The notes under the pieces are model-generated. The model did no database searches, was not told where the DNA came from, and saw nothing but the letters and a program-made list of their open reading frames with translations. Below are positions 1-10,259 of a stretch of DNA of 64,000 nt, piece by piece. Made by a program: the position numbers and the translations under genes. The DNA lies in contig OW388290.1 of NCBI GenBank assembly GCA_936450465.1, positions 22,433,457-22,497,456 on the forward strand, written 5' to 3'. Numbering within the stretch: position 1 is the first letter of the stretch; every line of letters begins with the position of its first letter. The stretch is from Gibbula magus (lineage: Eukaryota; Mollusca; Gastropoda; Trochida; Trochidae).

Positions 1-345
1 TTCATATTCGTTGTAATCGCTAGTTTCGACAATACAAGCCCCTGTGAGCATGTCAAAATAATTTCCCAGGTGTATAAGAAAGAAAGTTTGTATATGAGGT
101 GTTAATACCTTCATGGAAAAAAGTTATTTGGTGATGTCAGAACGGTTGACCTTCACCATAGCTCGTGACCATGACATTTAACCTTTAAGGCCACATATTC
201 AATGATCACTTTTCATTGTGTATAACAATCATGTAATGATTCAAAGTGTAAATCGTTGAAATAAGGCATTTTCGCAAAAGCAAGCGGTGACCTTGACCTT
301 TGATATATTTATTCAAAACCTTGTCACATCTAAGAAAAACAGATT
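1..345. repeat. Fragment of dispersed tandem-type repeat (TGACCTTGACC family)
   Basis: No gene is seen. The stretch carries TTTTCATTGTGTATAACAAT followed by CATGTAATGATTCAAAGTG, and GTGACCTTGACCTTTGAT. The same phrases recur three more times at about 29670-30150, so this is one unit, or the edge of an array, of a repeat family present twice in the window. The function is unknown. Such units in molluscs often belong to non-autonomous elements with tandem cores; that placement is an inference. Confidence 0.6.
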
Positions 346-479
346 ATTGATTACAGTAAAACGATAAAAACACTCTTAAGCATGTGATACAATTGGAAAC
401 AAATCTTCAAATTACACATATGGTAGTTAAAATAATGTAATACGATAATGTATTGCATAGTACCTTGTACATAGTCTAA

Positions 480-1440
480 TATGTGTTACTCGTAACTTCG
501 GAGAGCAGAAGATCTATGTCCAGTGTGTTCGGCTATCAGTTGTTCATCTACGCCGACGATGTACAAACGAGTTGCTACTGTAAATCGGTGGTCACAACCC
601 GCCGTACTTGCAAGTACGTGCTGTCTACGTGCAAAAACGTGGGTAAAATAGTGGTAGCCGTACGTTGTAAGTACCGACAAACCGTACGGATTTAAGAGCA
701 CGCAGACAAACCGTAGCGGTTTTAGTGCATGCAGAACTTTCACTGCGTGCAAGCTGCGTGCGACTGCGTATTTTTCACAAGTACGACTTCCGTGCTTGCA
801 CTCTACGGACACTGTGTGCACAATGCACGGACTCTGTGCGTGTTTTAAGTTTTTCACATGGACACATACTCCACACTTAGCACGTGCGTGCTCCGCATGT
901 TGCAAGTGCGTTGTCAGTGCGTCGTCCGTGCTTACTCGGCACTTTCCCAGTTCAACTGACAAATAAGCATGCAACACTCACGTTGCAAGTGCCGAGTAAG
1001 CACTTGCTCCGCAAGTACAAAGTATGTTGTGCGCACTTTTTTCTGCAGTTATTATGCGCTGCCATTTGAAGCTGCTCTTGCAGCATCAGAAGCGGAAGTC
1101 TCTTGAGTAGAATGGGCGGCATCTTGAGGCAGCAGCACAGAGAGAACCTCTGAAAGTCGCCCTTATACCCCTACCCCCTGGGTGCCTGAAATCGGGTTGA
1201 AAAAGTTCATTGCACTTGCACGCACTTACACCGTACGTGTAAGTAAGGACATCGTGTGCAGCACATGAAAGAACGGCTCCCGTACGATAACGTGGCAATC
1301 ATACGTCACACGCAAAGTGTAAGTACGTTGTAAGCACTTACAACGCACTTACCACGTACGATGCACGTAGCAGATCACGACAAGGCATTTCGTGCGGGAA
1401 ACGTACTTACACCTTGCATGCGACGTGCGTTGATTTTCCT
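480..1440. repeat. CpG-rich repeat with GTACGTGC/GTAAGTAC words
   Basis: This block is much richer in GC and CpG than its surroundings. It is built of short, diverged, partly inverted words such as AAGTACGTGC, CGTGCAAG, GTAAGTACGTTG and CACTTACAACGC, densest at 590-1000 and 1210-1430. Its outer parts resemble reverse complements of each other. The middle, about 1080-1200, is different and non-repetitive. A reading frame of about 160 codons on the minus strand is a by-product of the repeat. It is probably a non-autonomous DNA transposon or a composite of several. I cannot assign a superfamily, and no target duplication was found. Confidence 0.5.
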
Positions 1441-1696
1441 ACCTCCCCGAATGGTTGATCTGCATACCAGACGTGATACTTTGGATGCCACAGATAAAAT
1501 ACCAAAGTCTTAAATATTTAAACATTAAGCAGAATTAAGTAAAATGATGTTAGTTATTATGTATACAAAAAACCATTTCACTTACTAATTACCTACAGAA
1601 GTGTTCATAGAACGATATCCTTAAAATGTTAATATAATATTAGATAATATTAGATTTGAGGGAGTAATAATTATAAATCATTTACCTTAAGCTCAT

Positions 1697-2440
1697 TGAG
1701 AATCAGTCGTTTATCCGGTGAATTTGAACCAAAGGGTCCAAGAGTGTTTGTGACGTATCATCTCCCATCTGCCACAAAAGATCCCCTTCATCTTCAGTAA
1801 TAACCCTTGCCTTCCTTTTATCTATCCCAATCCCAAATTTAGCCAGTTGTTTCATTCTTGAATCTAGAACGTATCTCAGTTTTGGTCAATTCAGGGGACT
1901 CGACCATAATTCCATTTACTCGCAGATGGTACTGTAAGCTGCCAACGAGTTCTAGAAGATATTTGGTCTGAAAAGTGCTTCAGAGTTTTATTAGGTCTTC
2001 CCTCAACCATTCAGAAACTACTTGGTCTCTAATCTTGCGTTCGCTGACCCAACCTTCGAAAAGTCGTACTGCCCAGGCATTTTTGTTTAAGTATTCTTTG
2101 GTCGTGAACCGGCACATAGTTCATCAATGTCATTTTTAGAAAACGGTTTTGAATCGAAAGTTATTCACATTTTTCTTTCTCTTTTGGATCTGCTTTCTTC
2201 ACTGATTATGTCAAAGACGAAGAAGTGACACTGTCTAAAACATCTTGTGTGCCGTCCAATAATTTGTTTGAATCTGAATTAAACTGTTTTCCAATATAAA
2301 ACGTTTGACCAAACTCAAGGCTCAATATCATCCTCTGTATCGCGATTTATTAAAACTTCAAACTCGGAATCGATGTCGATATTCAGGTTTTGAGAAAACT
2401 TACTTTGTGTAAGAACCAATCCGTCGTCAGAATTCGACAT
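1697..2440 (-). pseudogene. Decayed DUF3504/Crypton-type tyrosine-recombinase-like relic
   Basis: Reading the minus strand in shifting frames gives a recognisable series. It starts with an acidic N-terminus at the ATG at 2440 (MSNSDDGL). Then comes KNAWAVRLFEGW (around 2090-2050), then RYVLDSRMKQLAKFGIGI (around 1870-1820), and last RVITEDEGDLLWQMGDD with LLDP (around 1810-1740). This order (N-terminal 'TxxAVRLFxxW', then 'VLDxRMKxLxxxGIG', then 'EExLW') is that of the DUF3504 family, the Crypton-derived domain of QRICH1/ZMYM-like proteins. Several frameshifts and stops separate the pieces, and the catalytic C-terminal half is missing. It is an inactive fossil, distinct in sequence from the better preserved gene near 61 kb. 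Confidence 0.6.
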
Positions 2441-3539
2441 GACTTGGATGTCTTGTGAAACTAACATGAAGATACAAACATGTATAAAGAATAAATTTAT
2501 AAAGAAAAAGACCCCCAATAGCTTTGGGCGTGAAAGATGAAGTTGCGCTCATGCGAGTGATTTAGTAGCCGGATACAAGTTTTCTTAAACTTTGTTTTAA
2601 GTATGACTTCATACATGATAAATGGCCAGTTTTCGGACATTTTCCTTTACATATTCTTTGATCTATAGAAAATCTCAACTTAATGTCCTCTGATTATATA
2701 AAGGACGCCATTTGTGTACATTCATCACATAGATACGACAGACAGTCTGTAATCTGCAAAGAGGGAGTGTTAGGTCACATTCATGCTAATTAAGTTTGTT
2801 TAATATATCGGCTTTGTCTATTACTCTGAACATGAGATGCATGTGCAAGTTTATATTTCAAGGTACATTTATCACTCTTATGTAACGGAAGGAGCGGTTC
2901 TTTTAGTTTAAAGATGTCGGGGCTTCTAGGGTAAAATATTGAAACAAATGCTAAAACCTTTTCCTGTACTTGCTCCTTATTCCAAGGAGATCATTTCAAT
3001 TTTGCCACCTTTCTGAATGTTGTCATCAATTATTTGTCTTTGGTTGTGTCTTTGCAATAATAGACCTTTCTGTTAATTCTGTGAATGCAATTGTATGTGT
3101 GTTGGTCGAGATTAGTGACATTTATTTTATATACGTAAAGCATATTCTGATATCAGATTCAAATACAATAGACAAAATAGGATCAATTTCATATCCATTT
3201 TGCAAAGTAATATTGTCAGTATCAAACGGATGTATGTCTTTTTCTATACTATGCCGAAAAGAACACAAATCTAAATTAAAGTGTTTTTTAGTGTATTCGT
3301 TTTACTATACACAGATACACAGATGTGTACATGTATTTTGTGAAGCAGTATGTACTATGTGATGAATGTACACGTGGGTACGCATTGTTATGTGACGTCA
3401 TAGCATGGCAACGTCATAAAGGCCCCGTGATGATCACATAGTGTGACACTGTTTGGGGATGTTAAACATTTCCAGACTTTTGTTATTTATTTATCCATCA
3501 TTTGAGCTAGGAAGAAGCTTAAGTTTGTTTATGTTCACA
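2441..3539. other. Stretch without a recognisable gene
   Basis: AT-rich. A frame of 130 codons at 2970-3362 has no recognisable motif and looks fortuitous. A TATATAAAGGA box lies at about 2697. A pair of TGACGTCA-like sites flanks GCATGGCAACGTCA at about 3390-3420; similar pairs occur near 47.6 and 63.0 kb. Confidence 0.4.
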
Positions 3540-4077
3540 CTCTAACAATTCCATTATGTACAAAAGATTATGTTATTGAGCGCCTCTGTTTAAAGAAGAG
3601 TCTGACATTTATGTTACATTTTAGATGAGGTAATTAAGCTGGCAGTAGGCAACATTAACATCAGAAACCTGATCACTGTGAAGAAAAAATGGTTATGTTC
3701 TCTATTCAAAATGTTATAGTTTTCATTTGAAATTTATTAACCAATTTTAAATTGTCACACATATTACCAAAACCAAAAACCAAAATTGCAAATAAACACT
3801 TCCTTATAAATATTTATTTTACCAAAGGCGATTTACAGGAAAATGTTAATTCAAATTCATTTCAATCGAAACTGTCCTTATCCAATAATGATCTATTTTT
3901 GACAATATAACATTTCCTGAAATGGTTTGCTTTTTTTTGGTTAAAATAGCTGCTTCCGGAATTAGTGAAATAAATTATATGATCTTTTCCTGCGTGGTTT
4001 GCTCATCTTTTCTTATACCCATACTAGTGACAGCTGTATGATAGCATGGGTTATTGATGAATATTCCGTTTGAGGAT

Positions 4078-4148
4078 ATGGATGCCTCAAAAGACAAGCA
4101 TGAAAAAAGGGTAACATTTGAAAAGTTGACATCCTGTTCACCCTCCAG
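4078..4148 (+). other. Exon-like segment conserved between copies of duplication D
   Basis: This 71-bp open segment starts ATG GAT GCC TCA and reads MDASKDKHEKRV..EKLTSCSPS. It ends at CAG|GTAGAT, a plausible splice donor. Its counterpart at 13659-13729 has the same length, no indels, and ends at CAG|GTATAC. The frame is preserved with conservative changes such as E/D and R/K. No protein family is recognised and no partner exon was identified, so it may only be a well-preserved part of the duplication. Confidence 0.25.
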
Positions 4149-4775
4149 GTAGATTTGATGGAAACAAAATAAATATCACGTCCATTAATAACGGTTTACA
4201 TAAGACCAAATTGTCTCCTTCAATTTGAATATAATGTGATTTCATAAATAATTATGTATGTGTTCAGGTGATTTATTAATACACAATAACTATATGTTAG
4301 CCAATGTGTGTAATATGATTGACGTTCTATATGTGATCAAGAGGGATGGCTTGATATTTGATCCCTGTATCCTGTGACTGATTGCTGTATGATAGAACTG
4401 TCCATCCTGGTGAAACGTTTGATACTTCCTGCACCTTTTTAATCAAGTTAACAACCCCCACTAGAGAGGATGGTAACTTTTATGACAGTTTCTGTAATAA
4501 ACATTATTCAGTAAATCCAATTCATAATTTATGTGTTCGGATCATTGATTGATGCTTGTGGGGACAGACCGGCCATATGTTAGCCGAGGTTTGTAATATG
4601 CTTATCGTTTCATATTTGACCTAGAGGAATGGCTTCATATTAATTTTGATCCCTGTACTTTGTGACTGATTGCTTTGAACTGTTTGATCGTTCCCTCACC
4701 GTTGTTATCAATTGCAACTGTGATGAAAGTAACAGTTTAAGTAATAAGCATTATTCAGAAAAAGAAACCGAGGAA

Positions 4776-5075
4776 GGTGAGGTGAGTTGGGATTTAACGC
4801 CGCTTTCAAGAGTATTTCACTTATATCGCTAATACTAGTAAGATATGCCAGGGAGAAAGCCCGCAACGCCATGTGCAAGCATCGGCTGGAACTAGCGAAC
4901 AATGGGTGGTACTACGCTGTAATTCAGTGTAGCATTGCACCCAAACCTTACTGCGTGTAGAACAGTTCTCTACTGCAGACAAAGTTGCCGTGCCCCTGGC
5001 GGGACTCGAACCCCGGACCTCTTGATCCAAAGCCGAACGGGCTAACCCCTGCGCTATCCCGCCCCCCACACCGAC
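4776..5075 (-). mobile_element. tRNA-derived SINE, full length
   Basis: On the minus strand the element starts near GGGCGGGATAGCGCAG. It carries a pol III A box (TAGCGCAGGGG, 5056-5046) and B box (GGTTCGAGTCC, 5012-5002) in a tRNA-like head. A conserved body follows (GGGTGCAATGCTACACTGAA, later GTTGCGGGCTTTCTCCCTGG). It ends in GGCGTTAAATCCCAACTCAC followed by CTCACCTTCC. The copy of duplication D at 14 kb lacks it, which defines the insertion. A clean target duplication was not seen. The second copy at 46.6 kb shares the body and tail. Confidence 0.85.
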
Positions 5076-5887
5076 CACATGAGTTGTAACACTGTCCATC
5101 ATTATCGATACTAGTGTAGTGTTCATATGAAACACCTACAGCATTCCATAGTTTTTGATGATCTATTATTTCTGATGAAGTGTTATATTTAAGCTCCTTA
5201 AAACGTCAAGACATTGATTAACGTTGAACAGATAAAAAAACCAATTTAGAATACTGTCACATTATTTTTATTCGAGATATTGTAGAGATATATAACAGTA
5301 TTTCTTTTATGCATTTTGAAAATGTTGGTGTGGAAAGTAAGTAATGTTTTGAATAGAATTAAAAAATGGATATAAATACTTAGGATCACAAAATTAATGT
5401 TCACTAACCCACTTGTATTTCATGAGCCACTTTGGCAAGGTTTGAATCTAATTCCACTGATCGATTCTTTCACTTCCACATTATTGTCCAACACAGAAAC
5501 CTCTATTCAACGGGAACTCAAAAATACATTGTAGTTTCCCTTCCAGGCTTATACAAACAAAGCAAGCAATGAAAATGAAAACGTGCAATACTTTTATATT
5601 CAAAATGAAAATAAAAGCAAACAAAGAAGTTGGGATTATCACATTACGATTCAACAAAATTTCACATGGGAATAAAATGATGGTGAATCCTTTTATTTTC
5701 TCAAATAACACATCTTATTTTACTATCATCATTCGTGCATATAGAGAAATATTTATGCAATAACAAACTGAGGGTCATAAACATAGTGGAAGAAGTTTTT
5801 CAGTTGATTTTTATTACTCTGAGGAATTCCTTTATATTGTATCATCGCTCTACCTAAATAATGCAAATACTACTGCATGGGAACCAT

Positions 5888-6462
5888 CATCCTCGATAAT
5901 CCAGCGCCATTGTTCCGATAAATCTACACACAAGCGCTGGAAAACAGTAAGGGTATTTATCCCTAACCTAGTTACCTCCTCTTGGGTCCATGTTATCCAA
6001 TCAGAAACGAAACGCAGACACTATCTGCGTAAACAACTCGACCAATCAAAACGCATCACTACCGTTGTTTATAGAAACAAACATGGCGACGGCCGACTCA
6101 CTCGATTACGATAAAGTTTGTAACAAATTCAGCGTAGAAAACCTGACAGAAACTCAAAAGAAAGTTATAAGAAGTCTGTACGTGAGAAGGGTGTATTCAT
6201 GTCCATCAAAACAGGTGGAGGTAAATGATTAAAATCCCTGTGCTACCAGGCGTTCCCAATCATCTGCGAAAGCCAAGATTCTGACACGAGAGTGCTTGTT
6301 ATTTCACCCTTGATTTCAAGTGATCTCATTGGTTGTTAGTAAGCAAGCGTTTCGCTGAGTCATTGCGAAGGGAGGTAACTAGGTTAAGGATAAATACCCT
6401 TACTGTTTTCCAGCGCTTGTGTGTAGATTTATCGGAACAATAGCGCTGGATTATCGAGGATG
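5888..6462. mobile_element. 575-bp TIR element with 92-bp inverted repeats and 9-bp target duplication (copy 1)
   Basis: The terminal inverted repeats are 5888-5979 and 6371-6462. They start CATCCTCGATAATCCAGCG and match with only a couple of differences. The flanks are GGGAACCAT at 5879-5887 and again at 6463-6471, a perfect 9-bp target duplication. The 576-bp copy at 20066-20641 has the same structure and about 20 substitutions. Long TIRs plus 9-bp duplications fit Mutator-like elements, or helicase-encoding Academ-type (AcademH) elements as I recall them. No transposase is present, so it is non-autonomous. The interior carries the start of a RecQ-like helicase (separate entry). Confidence 0.85.
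6083..6345 (+). pseudogene. RecQ-like helicase N-terminal fragment inside TIR element (copy 1)
   Basis: The fragment starts MATADSLDYDKVCNKF, followed by LTETQKKVIRSLY, a Q-motif-like region. After a 1-nt deletion relative to copy 2 (around 6180-6190) the frame gives SIKTGGGK, a Walker A (motif I). One in-frame TGA follows (about 6230). Then comes KSLCYQAFPIICE and, at about 6290-6335, RVLVISPLISSDLI, matching helicase motif Ia. The order (start, Q motif, GK(S)LCYQ, VLVISPLIS) is that of RecQ-family ATPases. Two CCAAT-like boxes lie just upstream (around 5997 and 6042). The product would be non-functional. It was either captured by the element or is a remnant of a parent transposon that encodes a helicase. 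Confidence 0.7.
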
Positions 6463-7237
6463 GGGAACCATATTCCAGTTAGATATGTTATTAAATTGCA
6501 AATGTCACACTCAACTCTATCCCTCTCATATGACACGTCATGGCCTAACTTCAGATCCTCGACCCATTATCATCCCCGAGAATTTTCATTTTTGACATTT
6601 TGGACTCAGTTGTCCACCCACCAAAAGTCAAAAGGGACACGTTTTCCCTTTATTGAAGTTAATAAGGTTAGTAGTAAATGTTTCATGTAATCTACGGTAA
6701 TGTAGCAGTGTGCATTTCTAGTATATTATTGCGTTATATCAATTGTGATGTCGATTGATCTTCATGAATGAGCAATCACATACTTGAAATGTCTATCCTT
6801 AAAAGTGGTTTGTATTGGTATGTTGAATGAGCTTTATGGAATCCGTTACACTATCATGTGACAGTGGGCTGTAGTTGGTTGTGAATCATTTATTTATTCC
6901 TAAGAATTTATATCTTCTACACTGTCAACATAGTGACTTAAACCAGTACTATTCGTGTTACTGACAGTCCGACTCTTTGAGCTGTCCATTAAGTGATGGA
7001 TTTTGACAATAGTTTGAAAATGTCTCAAGTATAACTTGGAAACGTACTTTTAATGCGGCTCAATACAACTAGGTACAGAGAAATCTAGAATTTGTGATTC
7101 TGAATTGTGATTGATAAATCCATGCTCATTGCAAACTTGGATGTCAGTGATTGTTTGGTTGCAATCTCGTACATAATAGAGATTATCGGACATGCCTATA
7201 TACTGATGTCAATAAAGAAGTATAATGAAGACTAATA
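6463..7237. other. No gene seen
   Basis: AT-rich sequence between two transposons. A 76-codon frame at 6460-6690 has no recognisable features. Confidence 0.4.
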
Positions 7238-8515
7238 TACGAGGGGCGTTCAATAAGTGTTGCAACTTCAATATAAAACCAACTCGCGTAGTCAATTTTT
7301 TACTTTTATTTTTCAATATAGTTACCCTTCACCTCAATACACTTATTCCATTTCTCTTTAAGACTTTTGATGCCGCTTTTGTAGAAGTCTTCCGTTTGCC
7401 CCCCTAACCACGCCTCTGTGGCAGCTTTGACGTCTTCGTCATCCCGGAAGTGCCTTCCACGTAGGGCGGATTTCAGGTTTCTGAACAGGAAGTAGTCACT
7501 GGGGGCTAGGTCTGGGCTGTAGGGTGGGTGGTTAAGCTGTTCGAATCCACAATCACGTATAGCGGCCTGTGCAACTCTTGACTTGTGGACTGGAGCGTTG
7601 TCATGCAAAATCAGAACACCACGTGTCAACATTCCACGGCGTTTCTGTCGAATTGTCTTTCGCAATTCTTGCATTAGGTTGGCATAATATTGACCATTCA
7701 TTGTAGTTTTGATTGGCAAGTAATCAATTAATAATATGCCTTTTGCATCCCAAAAGATTGTCGCCATAACCTTGCCAGCGTTGAGTGCGAAACTTCAGGG
7801 GAGGCGGTGAACTCGGGTGCTTCCATTGCTTGGATTCCAGTTTAATTTCCGGGTCCCAGTGGTGGATCCAGGTTTCGTCATCTGTCACCAGACGAGACAA
7901 AAACCTGGCTTCATCCGCATTAAACCGATCCAGGAGCTCCATGCAACTTTCGGTTCTTTTCTGGCGATCTTGTGCTGTGAGGTTTCTGGGTACCCATCTT
8001 GCAGATACCTTGGACATACCAAGATGGTCATGAATTATTTTTTCAACACTTCCAACTGATATCTGGAATTCCAAAGACAGTTCAGAAACTTTAACACGGC
8101 GGTCAGCTAAAATTCGTCTTTTGATAGCGGCAATAACTTCCGGTCGGGTGACTTCAGATGGCCTGCCTGACCGTGGGTCATCGTCTAAGGACTCCCTGCC
8201 CCGCTTGAACTGAATAGACCAGCGACAAACTGTTGAAAAGTTAGGAGCATCCTTACCCATCACATTACACATACGATTATGTATTTCTGTAGCTTTGCAT
8301 CCCTCTTTAGTAAGGAACTTGATCACAGCGCGTTGTTCATGTTTGAGAGAATCCATGATTATGGAGACCCCTAGGTCAGCGCAGCTATTATATCTAAATA
8401 ATTGTTATGTCTAGAAATTGTTTATGTTTTGACTATAGTAACACCTGCTATAAGCTGACACTGTTTATGTAAACACCAATGCCCCGCTTGCAACACTTAT
8501 TGAACGCCCCTCGTA
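7238..8515 (-). mobile_element. Nearly complete mariner (Tc1/mariner, DD34D) transposon
   Basis: The element is 1278 bp with 28-bp identical terminal inverted repeats at 7238-7265 and 8488-8515, beginning TACGAGGGGCGTTCAATAAG. It is flanked by TA. The single transposase frame runs on the minus strand and fills most of the element. Perfect TIRs and an almost intact frame indicate a fairly recent insertion. No second copy was seen in this window. Confidence 0.92.
7306..8356 (-). pseudogene. Mariner transposase with one frameshift
   Basis: The protein starts MDSLKHEQRAVIKFLTKEG (ATG at 8356), with the N-terminal paired helix-turn-helix DNA-binding region (RWSIQFKRGRESLDDDPRSG is the usual linker). 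It continues with WVPRNLTAQDR and the first catalytic Asp in VTDDETWIHHWD. The frame changes once, with a net one-base shift at about 7770-7785, and resumes at GKVMATIFWDAKG. The second Asp lies in LILHDNAPVH and the third in PPYSPDLAPSDYFLF. Thirty-four residues separate the last two, i.e. DD34D. The stop is at 7306. Length is normal for mariner (about 345 residues). All three catalytic residues survive, so only the frameshift prevents a full product. Confidence 0.9.
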
Positions 8516-9457
8516 TATAGAATGATGTAAGTTTTATATTCCAAATAATAATTATTTACATTGAATCATACATATTCTTATGCCAGGCAGAACGTAGACA
8601 AGTGTATTGCCATAGCAAAGAGAATGCCTTCACATTTCACTGATCACTTGTTGTCACATTTTGGATCGATCTCAAACTTATTTTGATCAAAGCTCTACAC
8701 TGACAAACTGTCGTCTGTGTGAGTATATCACTAACACCTTACGACCTATAATGACCAGCTACCTGTGAGCCAAAAGTTCATCATATTAGAAAAGATAATT
8801 CACACACGCAGTCAACTCTTCCTCGAACAAGCGGGTCACTAGGTCCTTTTAAGAATCCCCTTTCTCTTATGGCATATATTACTAAGGTTCCTCTGTTAAG
8901 TCTTTCTTTTCTGTGTATAATTACAAATCGTCGCCCAAGAAACAGAAGGTTCTATCGCCACTTTCCCAAGTTATCGCTGTTTGAAAGTTTGGTACCCAAG
9001 CTTTCTTGTTTTATATGTGATATGAAGAGTCGTCAACCAATCATTCACAGAAATCAACTTTATTACAAGAAAGTCCTCTTGCATGGTTTTTATCCTTAAT
9101 TATTGTTATTGAGCCGTGTTAGAAAAGTGAGTCCACACCAAAAGAACACACATTTTGATTTGGAACCAGAATGTTCTACAATCAAATAACTGCCAAAAAC
9201 ATAATCGTAGCAAATTATTTAAAAAAATATTCATTAGTGTTATACTTTGTCTTAATGATTGCTAATCATTTTGGAATAAATGGACTATTATACAAATATA
9301 TTATATTCATTTGAAATTTGAAACAAAAACCATGAGACGGTAAACATTCAAATTTTTAATAAGACCCTTTTTCGTCAACAGTGACAACAATTCGAAGTGT
9401 TTCGCTGAATATTCCAATGTATTTCATCATCATTAATTGATACTTTACCATTTCATA
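8516..9457. other. No gene seen
   Basis: AT-rich, low-complexity intergenic sequence. A 76-codon frame at 8869-9099 has no identifiable motif. Confidence 0.4.
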
Positions 9458-9870
9458 AACAAGATGTGTTTGTTAAACACGGATGCCCCCGGATATATAT
9501 ACCAAATTAACGGTTAAAGTTTTCTAAAGATGTCATGATCACAAGGTCAAATATGATGACCTCATATGAAGATCTCAGCACAAGGTATGCACATGCCAAG
9601 TATGAAAGCCCTAGCTCTGGGCAATCAAAAGTTATGGCCCAAGGGTAAAGTTTTCTGAAAATGTCAACTGCGTCAAGGTCACAAGGTCAAATATGATGAC
9701 CTCATATGAAAGGTCTTATCACAAGGTATCCACATGCCAAGAATGAAAGCCCTAGCTCTGAGCAATCCAAAGTTATGGCCAATATTAAAGTTTTTGTGGA
9801 CAAACACACAGATGAACGGACAGACAGATGGACAGGTGAAAAACAATATACCCCCGAAGAAATTATCAGC
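9458..9870. repeat. Tandem-core dispersed repeat, two units of about 135-145 bp
   Basis: After a head with the small palindrome GTGTTTGTTAAACAC and GGATGCCCCCGG, two tandem units follow at about 9511-9643 and 9644-9786. Each contains AAGTTTTCT, TCACAAGGTCAAATATGATG, CCACATGCCAAG or its variant, AAAGCCCTAGCTCTG, and AAAGTTATGGCC. The tail is ACGGACAGACAGATGGACAG and ATACCCCCGAAG. This layout (hairpin head, tandem core, GC-rich tail) matches mollusc non-autonomous Helitron-like/'pearl' elements; the class is inferred. Frames on both strands here are artefacts of the repeat. Confidence 0.7.
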
Positions 9871-10259
9871 GCAATACAAAGCAAGAATCCAGGGGAAAAT
9901 TCTACATAACATCCATCAATATAGGTTTCTTGCTTCCCCAAATGACTGAATTTGTCACGTTATCGTATCAAGGTCATCTTGATAACCTCTAACTGGGGAA
10001 AAATTAACAACTTTTAATGTCAACTGTGAAAAAAACCATTATTGGCAAACAAGCTTCAAAAACACTTTAATTTATGAATTAGACCAAAATGTTTGAAAAA
10101 GTATGTATATTTCAATACAACATAACAACTTTGTTTAAAATAACATTAAGGTACTAGAACACCAGCCTCATCATCTTTTTTTCATAGTAATTGAAATATC
10201 AAATAGTCAATCATCATGAGAAGAGTTAAACTATCTTAAAATCTAAAATTGAAAAGAAA

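Larger units (their letters stand above)
3540..5370. repeat. Segmental duplication D, copy 1
   Basis: Collinear with 13020-14340 at roughly 75-80% identity by eye. Shared anchors, in order, are: AGTCTGACATTTA, AATTAAGCTGGCA..AG.CAACATTAA, GAAACCTGATCACTGT, CTGCTTCCGGAATT, GGATGCCTCAAA, CATCCTGTTCACCCTCCAGG, GTGTTCA and GAAACACCTACAG. The offset drifts from about 9.5 to 9.0 kb because copy 1 holds an extra SINE. A piece at 4250-4340 is repeated again at 4540-4630 within copy 1. Confidence 0.75.

Noticed and set aside
486..977. 163-codon minus-strand frame
   Set aside because: Lies entirely within the CpG-rich GTACGTGC repeat; low-complexity His/Cys/Val composition and no protein motif.
2970..3362. 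130-codon plus-strand frame
   Set aside because: Low-complexity AT-rich translation, no family, no counterpart in related sequence.
9679..9949. Overlapping 67-79 codon frames on both strands
   Set aside because: Produced by the tandem-core repeat at 9458-9870.
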